Position numbers and translations under genes: made by a program. Below are positions 34,821 to 42,881 of a DNA stretch of 64,000 nucleotides, one piece after another. Position 1 is the first letter of the stretch, and each line of letters begins with the position of its first letter. Source of the DNA: Clostridiaceae bacterium (GTDB lineage Bacteria > Bacillota > Clostridia > Lachnospirales > Lachnospiraceae); contig CAJTGE010000003.1 in the NCBI GenBank assembly GCA_910575795.1, forward strand, positions 125,043 to 189,042, written 5' to 3'. Under the pieces are notes generated by a model that saw only the letters and a program-made list of their open reading frames with translations, made no database searches and was not told the origin of the DNA.

Positions 34821-37001
34821 TTATAAATGTAAAACCCTTTCGGAAATCTCTTGAGTTCTTCCCTGATTCCAAAAGTTGGTTCCGATGTAACCGCAAGTTC
34901 TCCGAGCTACATTCATTTTGCTCTGGTCACGGTTTCCACAAACCGGGCATTCCCATACAAGCTTTCCATCGTCTTCAACCACTTTTATCTCTCCATCAAA
35001 ACCACAGACATGACAATAATCGCTGCGCGTATTCAACTCGGCATACATGATGTTGTCGTAAATATAACGAATGACAGAGAGAACCGCAGGGATGTTATGG
35101 GACATATTAGGCACTTCCACATAGCTGATTGCTCCGCCAGGACTGAGTGCCTGGAATTCGGATTCAAAAGACAACTTTGTAAAAGCGTCTATAGGCTCAG
35201 TAACATGAACGTGGTAGCTGTTAGTAATATAATTCTTGTCTGTGACTCCCTCGATGATGCCGAAACGTTTCTGCAAGCACTTGGCAAACTTGTATGTAGT
35301 GCTTTCCAGTGGGGTACCATACAAAGAGAAGTCAATATCTGTTTCAGCTTTCCACTGTGCTGTATGCTCATTCAGCATCTCCATCACATGGATAGCAAAG
35401 TTCTTACCGCCGGCTGTGTGAGACTCACCAGTCATACACTTCACACATTCATACAAACCGGCATAGCCAAGGCTAATGGTAGAATATCCATGGTAGAGCA
35501 GCTCATCGATTGTCTCATTCTTATCCAATCTTGCCAATGCTCCATGCTGCCAAAGAATCGGAGCAATATTTGACGGGGTGCCTTTCAAACGGTTGTGCCG
35601 TGCCATAAGTGCTGGATAGCAGATATTATCGAGACGGTCTCTCAAAATATCATCAAAAAGGGCAAAGTCTTTATGAGAACTTAACGCCACATCCGGAAGA
35701 TTGATTGTCACCACACCCTGATTGAATCGTCCGTAGTATTTGTGACCGGCTTTCCAGTTGTTGCATTTTGAGTAGTTTTCTGTAGTTCTGTCCGGTGTAA
35801 GAAACGAACGACAGCCCATGCAGGTGTAAGTATCTCCGTTCTTCAGCTCCCGCTCAATTTTGTTAGAAATATAATCCGGCACCATTCTCTTGGCCGTACA
35901 CTGAGCCGCAAGCTCTGTAAGATAGAAGAATTCTGAATCTGGCTCCACATTGTTTTCATCCAGAGCATATATGAGTTTCGGAAATGCTGGCGTGATCCAG
36001 GTACCGGTTTCATTCTTTACACCCTGAATACGTTGCTTCAGAACTTCTTCTATAATATTGGCGAGATCTTTCTGCTCCTGCTCATTCTTAGCTTCGTTAA
36101 TATCCATATACACCGTAATGAATGGAGCCTGCCCGTTTGTTGTCATCAACGTAACGACCTGATACTGGATGGTTTGAACCCCTTTGGTAATATCATCACG
36201 AACCAGTTTTTCGATGAAATCATTATACCGACGTATAGAATCTCCCCATTGTAAAAGATCAGAATACTTTTTTCTGAACCGTTCTCTGGTATCGTTCACA
36301 AAAGGTGCAAGGTGAGCCAGACTGATGGACTGCCCGCCATACTGAGAGCTTGCCACCTGAGCGATGATCTGCGTAGCGATGTTACAAGCTGTGCTGAACG
36401 TGTGGGGCTTCTCGATAAGTGTACCGGATATCACAGTGCTGTTTTGAAGCATGTCCTCCAGATTTACGAGACAGCAGTTATGAGAGTGCTGAATGAAGTA
36501 ATCGGCATCGTGAAAGTGAATGAGTCCGTCTTCATGAGCCTTTACGACATTTTCAGGAAGCAGGCGCCGCATAGTAATATCCTTGGAAATCTCTCCGGCA
36601 ATATAATCCCTCTGTGTAGGAATGATTTCCGGATTTTTGTTGCTGTTCTCCTGCTTGACAGCTTCGTTCTGAAACTCCACAAGAGACATTACCTTTTTAT
36701 CGGTATCCGATTCACGCTTCAGCTTATGGTCGTAGCGGTAGCGAATATAACGCTTTGCTACTTCGTAAGCTTTCATTTTCATCAACTCAGTTTCAACAAT
36801 CTCCTGAATCTCCTCAACCTCAACAGCCCTTTTAAACTTATTGAGCTGCTCGACAATCATCTGCGTAGTGATTTGGAGTCCAACATTGTTAAGCTGTTCC
36901 TCTGCACTGACCTCCGCATTTGCATTTGATATTGCGTTAAATATCTTTTCAGCATCGAACGCAACCTCTGTTCCGTCCCGTTTGATGATTTTTGTAATCA
37001 A
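34821..37001 (-). CDS. nrdD: Anaerobic ribonucleoside-triphosphate reductase (class III)
   Basis: 726 residues. Makes deoxynucleotides without oxygen, using a glycyl radical. Residues 1-90 are an ATP-cone (IIKRDGTEVAFDAEKIFNAI, allosteric). The catalytic body includes HFHDADYFIQHSHNCCLVNL (the active-site Cys pair region). The C-terminus has the zinc site CHVCGF...CPVCGN and the glycyl radical loop RRTCGYIG. All key residues are present. The activase gene lies just upstream (37271). Confidence 0.95.
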   Translation of the reverse strand: MITKIIKRDGTEVAFDAEKIFNAISNANAEVSAEEQLNNVGLQITTQMIVEQLNKFKRAVEVEEIQEIVETELMKMKAYEVAKRYIRYRYDHKLKRESDTDKKVMSLVEFQNEAVKQENSNKNPEIIPTQRDYIAGEISKDITMRRLLPENVVKAHEDGLIHFHDADYFIQHSHNCCLVNLEDMLQNSTVISGTLIEKPHTFSTACNIATQIIAQVASSQYGGQSISLAHLAPFVNDTRERFRKKYSDLLQWGDSIRRYNDFIEKLVRDDITKGVQTIQYQVVTLMTTNGQAPFITVYMDINEAKNEQEQKDLANIIEEVLKQRIQGVKNETGTWITPAFPKLIYALDENNVEPDSEFFYLTELAAQCTAKRMVPDYISNKIERELKNGDTYTCMGCRSFLTPDRTTENYSKCNNWKAGHKYYGRFNQGVVTINLPDVALSSHKDFALFDDILRDRLDNICYPALMARHNRLKGTPSNIAPILWQHGALARLDKNETIDELLYHGYSTISLGYAGLYECVKCMTGESHTAGGKNFAIHVMEMLNEHTAQWKAETDIDFSLYGTPLESTTYKFAKCLQKRFGIIEGVTDKNYITNSYHVHVTEPIDAFTKLSFESEFQALSPGGAISYVEVPNMSHNIPAVLSVIRYIYDNIMYAELNTRSDYCHVCGFDGEIKVVEDDGKLVWECPVCGNRDQSKMNVARRTCGYIGTNFWNQGRTQEISERVLHL

Positions 37002-37028
37002 TGTTATACGCCTCCGTTCTTATTTTTT

Positions 37029-37058
37029 AGAAAAAGAAAGAGCCCTTGTTAGGACTCC
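37029..37058 (-). terminator. UAACAA-loop terminator with stop codon in the loop
   Basis: Coding strand GAGTCC - TAACAA - GGGCTC then TTTCTTTTTC. The TAA in the loop is the stop codon of the gene at 37049-37264. Confidence 0.8.
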
Positions 37059-37264
37059 TCATTTGAAAACATTTGATTCACTTTATCAGAAGCAAATCCT
37101 CCAAAATATGCACTTTTGATAGCACCCATACAATGCTTTTTATTTGACTCTTCAGCTTTCTTATCGCTAATACAGCCAAGAGATTGCCGAATGTTACATA
37201 AATCAATCATTGCTAGATGATACTTCCAAATAGCATAGAATATAGGGTTTATTTGTTTCTTCAT
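37049..37264 (-). CDS. Hypothetical 71-residue protein
   Basis: MKKQINPIFYAIWKYHLAMI then CISDKKAEESNKKHCMGAIK. Helical, two conserved-looking cysteines, no membrane span. It ends in EES then TAA, the stop falling inside a terminator loop. It is read from a unit with its own 25-bp element (37283) and terminator, inserted between nrdG and nrdD. Confidence 0.65.
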   Translation of the reverse strand: MKKQINPIFYAIWKYHLAMIDLCNIRQSLGCISDKKAEESNKKHCMGAIKSAYFGGFASDKVNQMFSNEES

Positions 37265-37270
37265 AAAATA

Positions 37271-37744
37271 TCACTCTCCTTCCATTAAAGGAGTTGTATT
37301 TAATGCGATAATTCTCTGGTTTGTACTTCCATAGAATTTACCAACACATCTTTGTGATTCTATGTATGGTCCGTCTACCAATGCGTCTACAAATCGTAGC
37401 ACTTCCAAACCACAAATTTCCTCATAAATATAACCTGTGTAAAGCCAGATAGTTTTCTCCGGCATTTCAGCTTTGAGTCGCCTTGCCAGCCGGGTGACCT
37501 CAGCTCGATTAAGCGGATGTAGAGGATCTCCGCCACTGAATGTTAAACCAGAAATATAACTCGGTTTCAGCAAGTCAAAAAGCCTTGTTTCTGCATCCTC
37601 GTCGAACAAATATCCTGATGTTGGGTCGTGCGTATCAGGATTATGGCAGTTGTAGCAGTTATGTTCACATCCAGATACCCACAAAACTACTCTGCATCCG
37701 ATACCGTCTGCAATACTGATTGGTGTGATTTTTTGGTAGTTCAT
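37271..37744 (-). CDS. nrdG: Anaerobic ribonucleotide reductase activase (radical SAM)
   Basis: 157 residues. The iron-sulfur motif CEHNCYNCHN (CxxxCxxC) near residue 27 and SGLTFSGGDPLHPLNRAE near residue 70 identify a radical-SAM enzyme that makes the glycyl radical in NrdD. The start MNYQKITPISI is chosen for AAAGGAG 11 bases ahead; the longer frame is unlikely as it runs through another gene. The last codons overlap a 25-bp element, the only copy inside coding sequence. Confidence 0.95.
   Translation of the reverse strand: MNYQKITPISIADGIGCRVVLWVSGCEHNCYNCHNPDTHDPTSGYLFDEDAETRLFDLLKPSYISGLTFSGGDPLHPLNRAEVTRLARRLKAEMPEKTIWLYTGYIYEEICGLEVLRFVDALVDGPYIESQRCVGKFYGSTNQRIIALNTTPLMEGE
37283..37307 (-). 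promoter_or_regulatory. 25-bp element, copy 2 (inside the 3' end of nrdG)
   Basis: CGCATTAAATACA then ACTCCTTTAATG on the coding strand. It lies within the last codons of nrdG and 19 bases before the start of the gene at 37049-37264. Because it must also encode the NrdG end, it shows that the element is under its own constraint or that the NrdG end was copied elsewhere. Confidence 0.6.
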
Positions 37745-37899
37745 AAAATCCAGTTCTCCTTTGAAAATATCAGTCCGCCACCAGCCATCAACGTAAATAA
37801 AAAGAATGTTGCATCCCACTCGATGGGTACAGACAACGCCCCTAAACCTATCATAACAGCTCCGTAGAGCTTATTTTTCAATAATTCTCGTTTAAACAT
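37741..37899 (-). CDS. 52-residue membrane protein
   Basis: MFKRELLKNKLYGAVMIGLG is followed by ALSVPIEWDATFFLFTLMAG; two hydrophobic segments give a likely hairpin. The ribosome site AAGGAGA is 6 bases ahead. Its stop overlaps the nrdG start (ATGA), so the two are coupled. Short membrane proteins coupled to an nrdG gene are not something I can name. Confidence 0.65.
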   Translation of the reverse strand: MFKRELLKNKLYGAVMIGLGALSVPIEWDATFFLFTLMAGGGLIFSKENWIL

Positions 37900-37923
37900 A
37901 ACCTATCTCCTTAAATTTTGACA

Positions 37924-37952
37924 AAAGAAAGAGCCGTTGTTACGCGGCTCTC
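37924..37952 (-). terminator. UAACA-loop terminator
   Basis: Coding strand GAGCCGCG - TAACAA - CGGCTC then TTTCTTTTGTC, after the gene at 37963. Confidence 0.8.
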
Positions 37953-37962
37953 AAGGTATTGC

Positions 37963-38175
37963 TTAGATTATCTCCTTAACATGTTCTTTTTCTTTGTTGG
38001 CTTTTTGGATACCGGCCTCAATGTCATCCATCTTTAACTGCATTCCGCTTTCTCTGAATTTGGAATATGCTTTGGCCGTTGCACAGTGCTCAATACACTG
38101 ACATACCCGGTTAATCAGCGCATAGACACAAATATAGACAATAAGAAACGCAATTACAATCTGTACAAATGTCAT
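37963..38175 (-). CDS. 70-residue membrane protein
   Basis: MTFVQIVIAFLIVYICVYAL is a single N-terminal transmembrane helix, then a helical cytoplasm-facing or exterior tail (CQCIEHCATAKAYSKFRESG) with four cysteines. The preceding GAGGAGG is strong. It overlaps the gene at 38172 by 4 bases. Function unknown. Confidence 0.65.
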   Translation of the reverse strand: MTFVQIVIAFLIVYICVYALINRVCQCIEHCATAKAYSKFRESGMQLKMDDIEAGIQKANKEKEHVKEII

Positions 38176-38270
38176 TTTTGTTTTCCTCCTCGATCTCTAA
38201 AAATAATACTTAACAGCAACCCAATTACAAACCACAAAACTGGATTATCAATCATTTCAAGTATCTTCAT
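38172..38270 (-). CDS. 32-residue membrane protein
   Basis: MKILEMIDNPVLWFVIGLLL then SIIFRDRGGKQK: one membrane helix with a positive C-terminus. GGAG lies 9 bases before the ATG and its TGA overlaps the next start. Too short for confident family assignment. It may be a small toxin-like or host-membrane factor. Confidence 0.5.
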   Translation of the reverse strand: MKILEMIDNPVLWFVIGLLLSIIFRDRGGKQK

Positions 38271-38550
38271 GTTTTGTCACTCCTTCCGCAAACTCAATAT
38301 TTACTTCTACAACATATTTATTATGTTGCTCATCATAATTTAGAGACTGGGTAACAGAGAATAAATCTTGACCCAGCCATTGTAACTGTCCATTCATCGG
38401 ATTGATGGCATCTCTAATCCACAAAAATTCTTCCGGATGTTCTATACAGTATTGCATTGTAAATCCACATCGGTTCAATGCCTTCTCGATTTGCTCGTCA
38501 TATTGAGATGCTATTTCTCTACTAATTTGTTCAATTATTCCTGACATCAT
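38257..38550 (-). CDS. Hypothetical 97-residue protein
   Basis: MMSGIIEQISREIASQYDEQ then ALNRCGFTMQYCIEHPEEFL, ending in a beta hairpin with YVVEVNIEFAEGVT. Start overlaps the previous stop (ATGA). Acidic, soluble. Family not recognised. Confidence 0.65.
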   Translation of the reverse strand: MMSGIIEQISREIASQYDEQIEKALNRCGFTMQYCIEHPEEFLWIRDAINPMNGQLQWLGQDLFSVTQSLNYDEQHNKYVVEVNIEFAEGVTKHEDT

Positions 38551-39077
38551 TTCTCTGTTCCTCCCGTAGAGATTTCAGAGAGCTTGACTCTCATCTTGTC
38601 AAGAATATCCTCCACCGTTTTTCTGGTAGCATCGCTCAGTTTTATATAAGCCTTATGCTCATCGTACCAATCGAAGATTTCAAACAGCTTTCCTTTTGAC
38701 CAGCTAAATGCCCACCAATCACAAATCATTTCAAGAATATAATTGTAGGGCATATCCAGAGCAATCTCGCCCTCTTTCGGGTCATCGTTGATGAGAACCC
38801 AGTGCTGCCAGTGATGAGGATTACGATGCAGGTGTAAAAGCCAAGCCCGTCTGTAGTTCTCCATCACCTTATAAGACCTGTTTCCTCCATAGAAATATGC
38901 GTCATAAGCTTCATATTCGTCTTTCTCATTCTTAGAAGCATCATGCGCAAATTCTGTCTGCCATCCAGCACCGTCTTCATTTACTAAAAGCTCTGGGAGA
39001 TTCTCACGAATCCACTCGAAGCCTTTGTAAACATTAGCGCGATGCTGCTGTAAATATAAATCATACTGTGCGCTCAA
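38547..39077 (-). CDS. DUF5662-like protein
   Basis: 176 residues. FAHDASKNEKDEYEAYDAYF with HD and D residues, then AWLLHLHRNPHHWQHWVL, matches the phage/bacterial DUF5662 family, whose His/Asp pattern resembles metal-dependent HD hydrolases. It may act on nucleotides, which is inference. Overlaps its neighbours by 4 bases on both sides. Confidence 0.75.
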   Translation of the reverse strand: MSAQYDLYLQQHRANVYKGFEWIRENLPELLVNEDGAGWQTEFAHDASKNEKDEYEAYDAYFYGGNRSYKVMENYRRAWLLHLHRNPHHWQHWVLINDDPKEGEIALDMPYNYILEMICDWWAFSWSKGKLFEIFDWYDEHKAYIKLSDATRKTVEDILDKMRVKLSEISTGGTEK

Positions 39078-39382
39078 ATTTTATCACCTCGATTCTTTTT
39101 TAAGAAGTATTCTTGCATTTTTGTTGGCTGATAACCACCTTGTTGGTAGTCTCTTTTATTACATTCACTGAAACAAAACCCAATAGACATTTCTGGATTA
39201 TTCAGCATTACTTCTCCAATAGCCTCGTCCGAGACTTCTCCAAAATATAAATCTTTTTCTTCGTCAATTTCGGTTATTTCACCAATTTGAAAAGTACCAA
39301 AAAGTTTTATCGGTTTTCCAAGAATCTCTTTTGGATTAACTAATCCATTCGTTAATGACGATAATTTTCCTTCAATTCTCAA
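39074..39382 (-). CDS. Hypothetical 102-residue protein
   Basis: MRIEGKLSSLTNGLVNPKEI, then VSDEAIGEVMLNNPEMSIGF and a Gly/Gln-rich end. Two copies of a short beta motif suggest a small beta-barrel. Function unknown. Operon member with 4-base overlap. Confidence 0.65.
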   Translation of the reverse strand: MRIEGKLSSLTNGLVNPKEILGKPIKLFGTFQIGEITEIDEEKDLYFGEVSDEAIGEVMLNNPEMSIGFCFSECNKRDYQQGGYQPTKMQEYFLKKNRGDKI

Positions 39383-39400
39383 TCAACTTTCCTCCGTAAA

Positions 39401-39625
39401 TTAAGCAAAGCCTTTGGGTGTCGGTTTTTGCTCCTGATAATCCGGGCAGGAAAACGAAATATCCACATGTTCATGCTCCATCATAGTATCCCATCCGTAA
39501 TCATCATTCGGTCCATCACCATATGTAGTATTTTTCAATTTCTCCATAGCCTGTTTGGGATGTCCATAATATTTGCACACTCGCTTGTACATACATTTAT
39601 CACAATCTGTTAATAATTTAAGCAT
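39401..39625 (-). CDS. Small Cys-rich protein
   Basis: 74 residues with CDKCMYKRVCKYYGHP and SFSCPDYQEQ, i.e. four cysteines in CxxC...C...C order, a zinc-finger-like pattern seen in small gut phage proteins. No assigned function. Confidence 0.65.
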   Translation of the reverse strand: MLKLLTDCDKCMYKRVCKYYGHPKQAMEKLKNTTYGDGPNDDYGWDTMMEHEHVDISFSCPDYQEQKPTPKGFA

Positions 39626-39627
39626 TG

Positions 39628-39882
39628 CTATTCTCCTTTCACGCGACGAAGTTCGTCACTTGTCATTTCCTTTTCCAAACGCTTAATTGCTCTGTCGAGA
39701 GATGATATAAGCCCGCTTCTATAAGAGCGCGACCCACATCGAATACTTCCTCTGTCATATCGAAGATTAAACCAATCCTTCTCTCGAACTGTAAGCGGTC
39801 GTTCGGCTTGTATTTCGATGCAGCGTTTTAAATCTTTCATCTGCATTTCTAACTGCTTATTATCAAAATCTCGCCAGTTCAT
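39628..39882 (-). CDS. Hypothetical 84-residue protein
   Basis: Starts MNWRDFDNKQLEMQMKDLKR, a helical protein rich in Arg/Lys with a coiled coil in LDRAIKRLEKEMTSDELRRV. Three bases separate it from the next gene. No family recognised. Confidence 0.65.
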   Translation of the reverse strand: MNWRDFDNKQLEMQMKDLKRCIEIQAERPLTVREKDWFNLRYDRGSIRCGSRSYRSGLISSLDRAIKRLEKEMTSDELRRVKGE

Positions 39883-39896
39883 TATTCTCCACCTAT

Positions 39897-40104
39897 CTAC
39901 ACTGAATATTTTTTTGGAAGTTTACTTTTGCAATCTTCCAAAGTCATATCTTTGGTAATATACATATTGTGCCATCCATTATGAGGAAAAAAACCAATTC
40001 AACTTAACCACGCAATCATCGGCATTAGCGATATTGATAGATTTTTTTAGTTCATCGATTGTTGGTGTTCTATCGTTGCATAGATATTCTTTAACTATTT
40101 TCAT
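39897..40104 (-). pseudogene. Small gene with a +1 frameshift in a run of seven T
   Basis: Reading from the ATG at 40104 gives MKIVKEYLCNDRTPTIDELK and DDCVVKLNWFF, then a stop two codons later. Skipping one T in the TTTTTTT run gives PHNGWHNMYITKDMTLEDCK to a TAG at 39897, a coherent 68-residue protein. The two halves read as one protein, so this is a sequencing homopolymer error, a mutation, or (less likely) programmed slippage. The start overlaps the stop of the gene at 40101. Confidence 0.65.
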
Positions 40105-40865
40105 TCGGTCGGTTCCTCCACATTACACGTAATAATCTCACTGTACGGAAGCTGCTCGATCCAATGGCAAAACTCCCGCCATTCATCCAGCTTGTGATTC
40201 TTACGGTAAATATAAATACCAGACAGAACTTCATAGTTCAGCATCACCGTCCGTTTCTGGTTGTAAGAGCTGGGAAGAAGCTGAATCATCTGCCACCAGT
40301 ATCGTTTATCCTGCCGCTTCAGGAACTGCTCTCTGGCGCTGTTAAGAGCGACAATAGTGGCCATCAATGCGCCCATGTAATCATACATAAAGTCGCTGAC
40401 TTTCTCATCCATCAAATCTCCATCAGTGTTACCTCTCGGAGCCGCACCCCAACAAGACAGATGCTCGCAACTGAAATCCTCCAGCGTAAACTCCTTTGCA
40501 TGAATTTTGTGCATTGTGGAGCAGGAGTTGGCAACCGTACCGATTTTGTACGTATCAAACTCCTTCCACCAATACAATGGAGCCGTAATATCTACATATA
40601 CGGCAATCATCCGGCGGAATTTTCCGTGAACTGAACCGGCTTTTGCCAGCTTCATCATCAGTTCATGATCTGCCTTGCCGAGCTGCCATGAATGGTCATA
40701 TGCATGGGTACAAGGTATCTCTACTGCGCAATGTTCGCAGCCGATTCCATCTTCACCACCTTTGCAGATACCGCTGTCAGACTTATTCCAACTATTCATC
40801 GGGTTTCGCATACCACGGATAACATGTTCCCATCCCATTACCTCAAAATTTTCAATTTTAATCAT
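40101..40865 (-). CDS. ThyX-like (flavin-dependent thymidylate synthase family) protein
   Basis: 254 residues. HELMMKLAKAGSVHGKFRRM with ITAPLYWWKEFDTYKIGTVA resembles the nucleotide/FAD-binding region of flavin-dependent thymidylate synthases, and YEVLSGIYIYRKNHKLDEW fits the closing helix. The classic RHRxxSxxxxSxRY motif is replaced (STMHKIHAKE), so activity is uncertain. An N-terminal cysteine/histidine cluster (CKGGEDGIGCEHCAVEIPC) is an added metal-site-like segment. It lies within the nucleotide metabolism half. Confidence 0.5.
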   Translation of the reverse strand: MIKIENFEVMGWEHVIRGMRNPMNSWNKSDSGICKGGEDGIGCEHCAVEIPCTHAYDHSWQLGKADHELMMKLAKAGSVHGKFRRMIAVYVDITAPLYWWKEFDTYKIGTVANSCSTMHKIHAKEFTLEDFSCEHLSCWGAAPRGNTDGDLMDEKVSDFMYDYMGALMATIVALNSAREQFLKRQDKRYWWQMIQLLPSSYNQKRTVMLNYEVLSGIYIYRKNHKLDEWREFCHWIEQLPYSEIITCNVEEPTE

Positions 40866-41322
40866 CGCTCTCGTTCCTCCCTAAAACCTCTATTTTAAAT
40901 CTCAATTCACGGCCATCCATATCGCTGACTTTAAGTCCGTCCAACATATCGTTTAAGGATTTAATAGAATCCTCGTCAATAATTATAGTTTCGGTTTTGT
41001 AGCGTTCAAACGTGCCGAGTTTCCTGCGAAGAATATTACACAACTCGATTCCGTAATTGTCAAAATAATGAATTGCTTTTCTGTCATCATAAGGACCAAA
41101 TGCTTCCTCATAAGTGATTGGTCTACGAATGTTACATTTAAGTTCCCACGCCAAGTGACAAATATGATCGGCCGTTTTAAGCGTAGGACAAACAATAACT
41201 CCGTCGGTTTCGGAAGCTTCTTTTATAAGTCTTGTTGTTTTTCCGTTTCCTCTACCGCCAAATATAAAATGAGGTCTATTGTCTATCGGTTCTTGCTGAA
41301 ACCGGCATCTCCAAACATCCAT
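40858..41322 (-). CDS. Small P-loop ATPase
   Basis: 154 residues. FIFGGRGNGKTTRLI is a Walker A motif and TIIIDEDS near residue 115 a Walker B. The unit is too small for a helicase and may be a kinase-like or DNA-annealing accessory. Overlaps the previous stop by 8 bases. Confidence 0.6.
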   Translation of the reverse strand: MDVWRCRFQQEPIDNRPHFIFGGRGNGKTTRLIKEASETDGVIVCPTLKTADHICHLAWELKCNIRRPITYEEAFGPYDDRKAIHYFDNYGIELCNILRRKLGTFERYKTETIIIDEDSIKSLNDMLDGLKVSDMDGRELRFKIEVLGRNESDD

Positions 41323-41324
41323 TC

Positions 41325-41513
41325 CTAAATTCTCCTTTCCTCACACGTTTCACAGTGACAATCAGTTGAGGGAGTCCCTTTGGAATATAATCCGCAGTAG
41401 ACTCCCTCATCCGTATCAGGTATCCATTCTTTTCGCTCTTTGCACTTGTACTCACCCCATGTTTTACAAAATATAGCATTGGAGCAAGTTGTGCAGTTCT
41501 TTATATCAGGCAT
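41325..41513 (-). CDS. Small Cys-rich protein
   Basis: 62 residues. CTTCSNAIFCKTWGEYKC, then YCGLYSKG and CHCETCEERR: nine cysteines arranged as two likely zinc sites. Function unknown. Confidence 0.6.
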   Translation of the reverse strand: MPDIKNCTTCSNAIFCKTWGEYKCKERKEWIPDTDEGVYCGLYSKGTPSTDCHCETCEERRI

Positions 41514-41525
41514 TTTACACCCCTT

Positions 41526-42320
41526 TCAATCTAACCATCGGTTATCCAGATAATAGAAGCCGTATACACATACACCGATAAAGATAATCCATAGCACCCA
41601 AAATATAATTGTTCCGCCGTTGGATTCCAGCAACTCTACTGTTTCGTCAATCGTTTTATTTTCATAAAAGGGTGTGTTGTCCGAAATAGTATTATTCTTT
41701 AACTCTGTGAATATTGTTCCGGTGTATTGTGTTGCTACGCCGTAATAGCAAAATCTAACTTTTACTCGTTCACCAGATTCCCAACTCCAAACCTTATCGC
41801 CTTCAATAGTGGTTATGTGTTGATCTGTAGGAATTCGTATTTTTTCATAAGGGAAAGAAATATCAAGAAAACTTATTTCTGAAGAATGTTGTGACCCTCT
41901 GTTTTCTACTTCCCATTCATACCAGACTTTTAGTTTTCTATGCTTGTTTCCTTCATCATCTTCTTCAGTCACATACTCTTCATGCCGCTCATAGCGTTCT
42001 TCTACTTTTTCTACATACATATATTCTCCGCCTATTTCCGGGTAGGTAACGGTGTCTACGGCTTTTAAATCACCGTAGACAAACGCATTACCGACATTGG
42101 TTCGCATACCATAGGCAAAAATATCAGAACTTTGAATCTTTACAGCCTTGTTATAGATTTCGTTTTTATCCATCTGGTACTCCGAAATCTTTCCAGAAAT
42201 CAAAACACCGATCAGGAGCATTACGGCTATAATAGATACACTTGCGAGAATTTCACGCTTCGTTATCTCAAAATCCCCGAAGTCGAACCCTCTTTTTCTA
42301 TGCCCGTGATAGTAACCCAT
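41526..42320 (-). CDS. Membrane protein paired with LemA
   Basis: 264 residues. N-terminal helix ILASVSIIAVMLLIGVLIS near residue 27, then a large beta-rich domain (EWEVENRGSQHSSEISFLDI) and a C-terminal helix IIFWVLWIIFIGVCVYGFYY. The topology puts the middle domain outside the cell. Only 3 bases separate it from the LemA gene. The family is not recognised. Confidence 0.7.
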   Translation of the reverse strand: MGYYHGHRKRGFDFGDFEITKREILASVSIIAVMLLIGVLISGKISEYQMDKNEIYNKAVKIQSSDIFAYGMRTNVGNAFVYGDLKAVDTVTYPEIGGEYMYVEKVEERYERHEEYVTEEDDEGNKHRKLKVWYEWEVENRGSQHSSEISFLDISFPYEKIRIPTDQHITTIEGDKVWSWESGERVKVRFCYYGVATQYTGTIFTELKNNTISDNTPFYENKTIDETVELLESNGGTIIFWVLWIIFIGVCVYGFYYLDNRWLD

Positions 42321-42323
42321 ACG

Positions 42324-42881
42324 TCAATCCTCCCCGAATAGATTTTGTGGAGCATCAACCGGGGCTTCGTAATCCAGATACTGATAGCTCTGCCTCTCAT
42401 ACCCAAGCATATTCAGAAATATCCTTGTCGGGAATTTTTTCACATAACGGTTGTACGCTTTTACCTGCTTGTTATAGTTGCTCCTGTACTCAGCGATAAG
42501 ATTTTCAGTCATAGCCAGTTCATTCATAAGTTCTCTATAGTTCTCATCAGCTTTTAATTCCGGATATGCCTCAGAAACAGCAGCAATAGCAGTAGTAGCG
42601 TTTTCAATATCCCCGGCAGAGCCACGCCCCTCGACAATAGCCGCCAACGTTTCAGCTTCATGCTTATCGTATTGCTTAACGCAATCTGCCAAATTGTAAA
42701 TCAGATCCACCCGTCGCTTTTCCTGAACCTTAATATCCGATTCAGCGGTGTTCACCTGCTCTTCAAGAGCGAAAGCTTGGTTCTGAGAGCTTTGCACTCC
42801 AAACACACACAATAAAATAACAGCCACAACTCCGGCTGCTACGATCAACATTACTTTCCAGTTTTCTTTAATAGTTTTCAT
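42324..42881 (-). CDS. LemA family membrane protein
   Basis: 185 residues. An N-terminal anchor (VMLIVAAGVVAVILLCVFGV) followed by the LemA helical fold: VQEKRRVDLIYNLADCVKQY, ENATTAIAAVSEAYPELKAD and ENLIAEYRSNYNKQVKAYNR, ending FPTRIFLNMLGYE. LemA proteins are common in bacteria; a phage copy is less usual. It may alter the host envelope, which is inference. Confidence 0.85.
   Translation of the reverse strand: MKTIKENWKVMLIVAAGVVAVILLCVFGVQSSQNQAFALEEQVNTAESDIKVQEKRRVDLIYNLADCVKQYDKHEAETLAAIVEGRGSAGDIENATTAIAAVSEAYPELKADENYRELMNELAMTENLIAEYRSNYNKQVKAYNRYVKKFPTRIFLNMLGYERQSYQYLDYEAPVDAPQNLFGED

Noticed and set aside
40101-40865. Calling the gene a certain thymidylate synthase (thyX)
   Set aside because: The defining RHRxxS motif is not seen, so only a ThyX-like label is used and the gene symbol is withheld.
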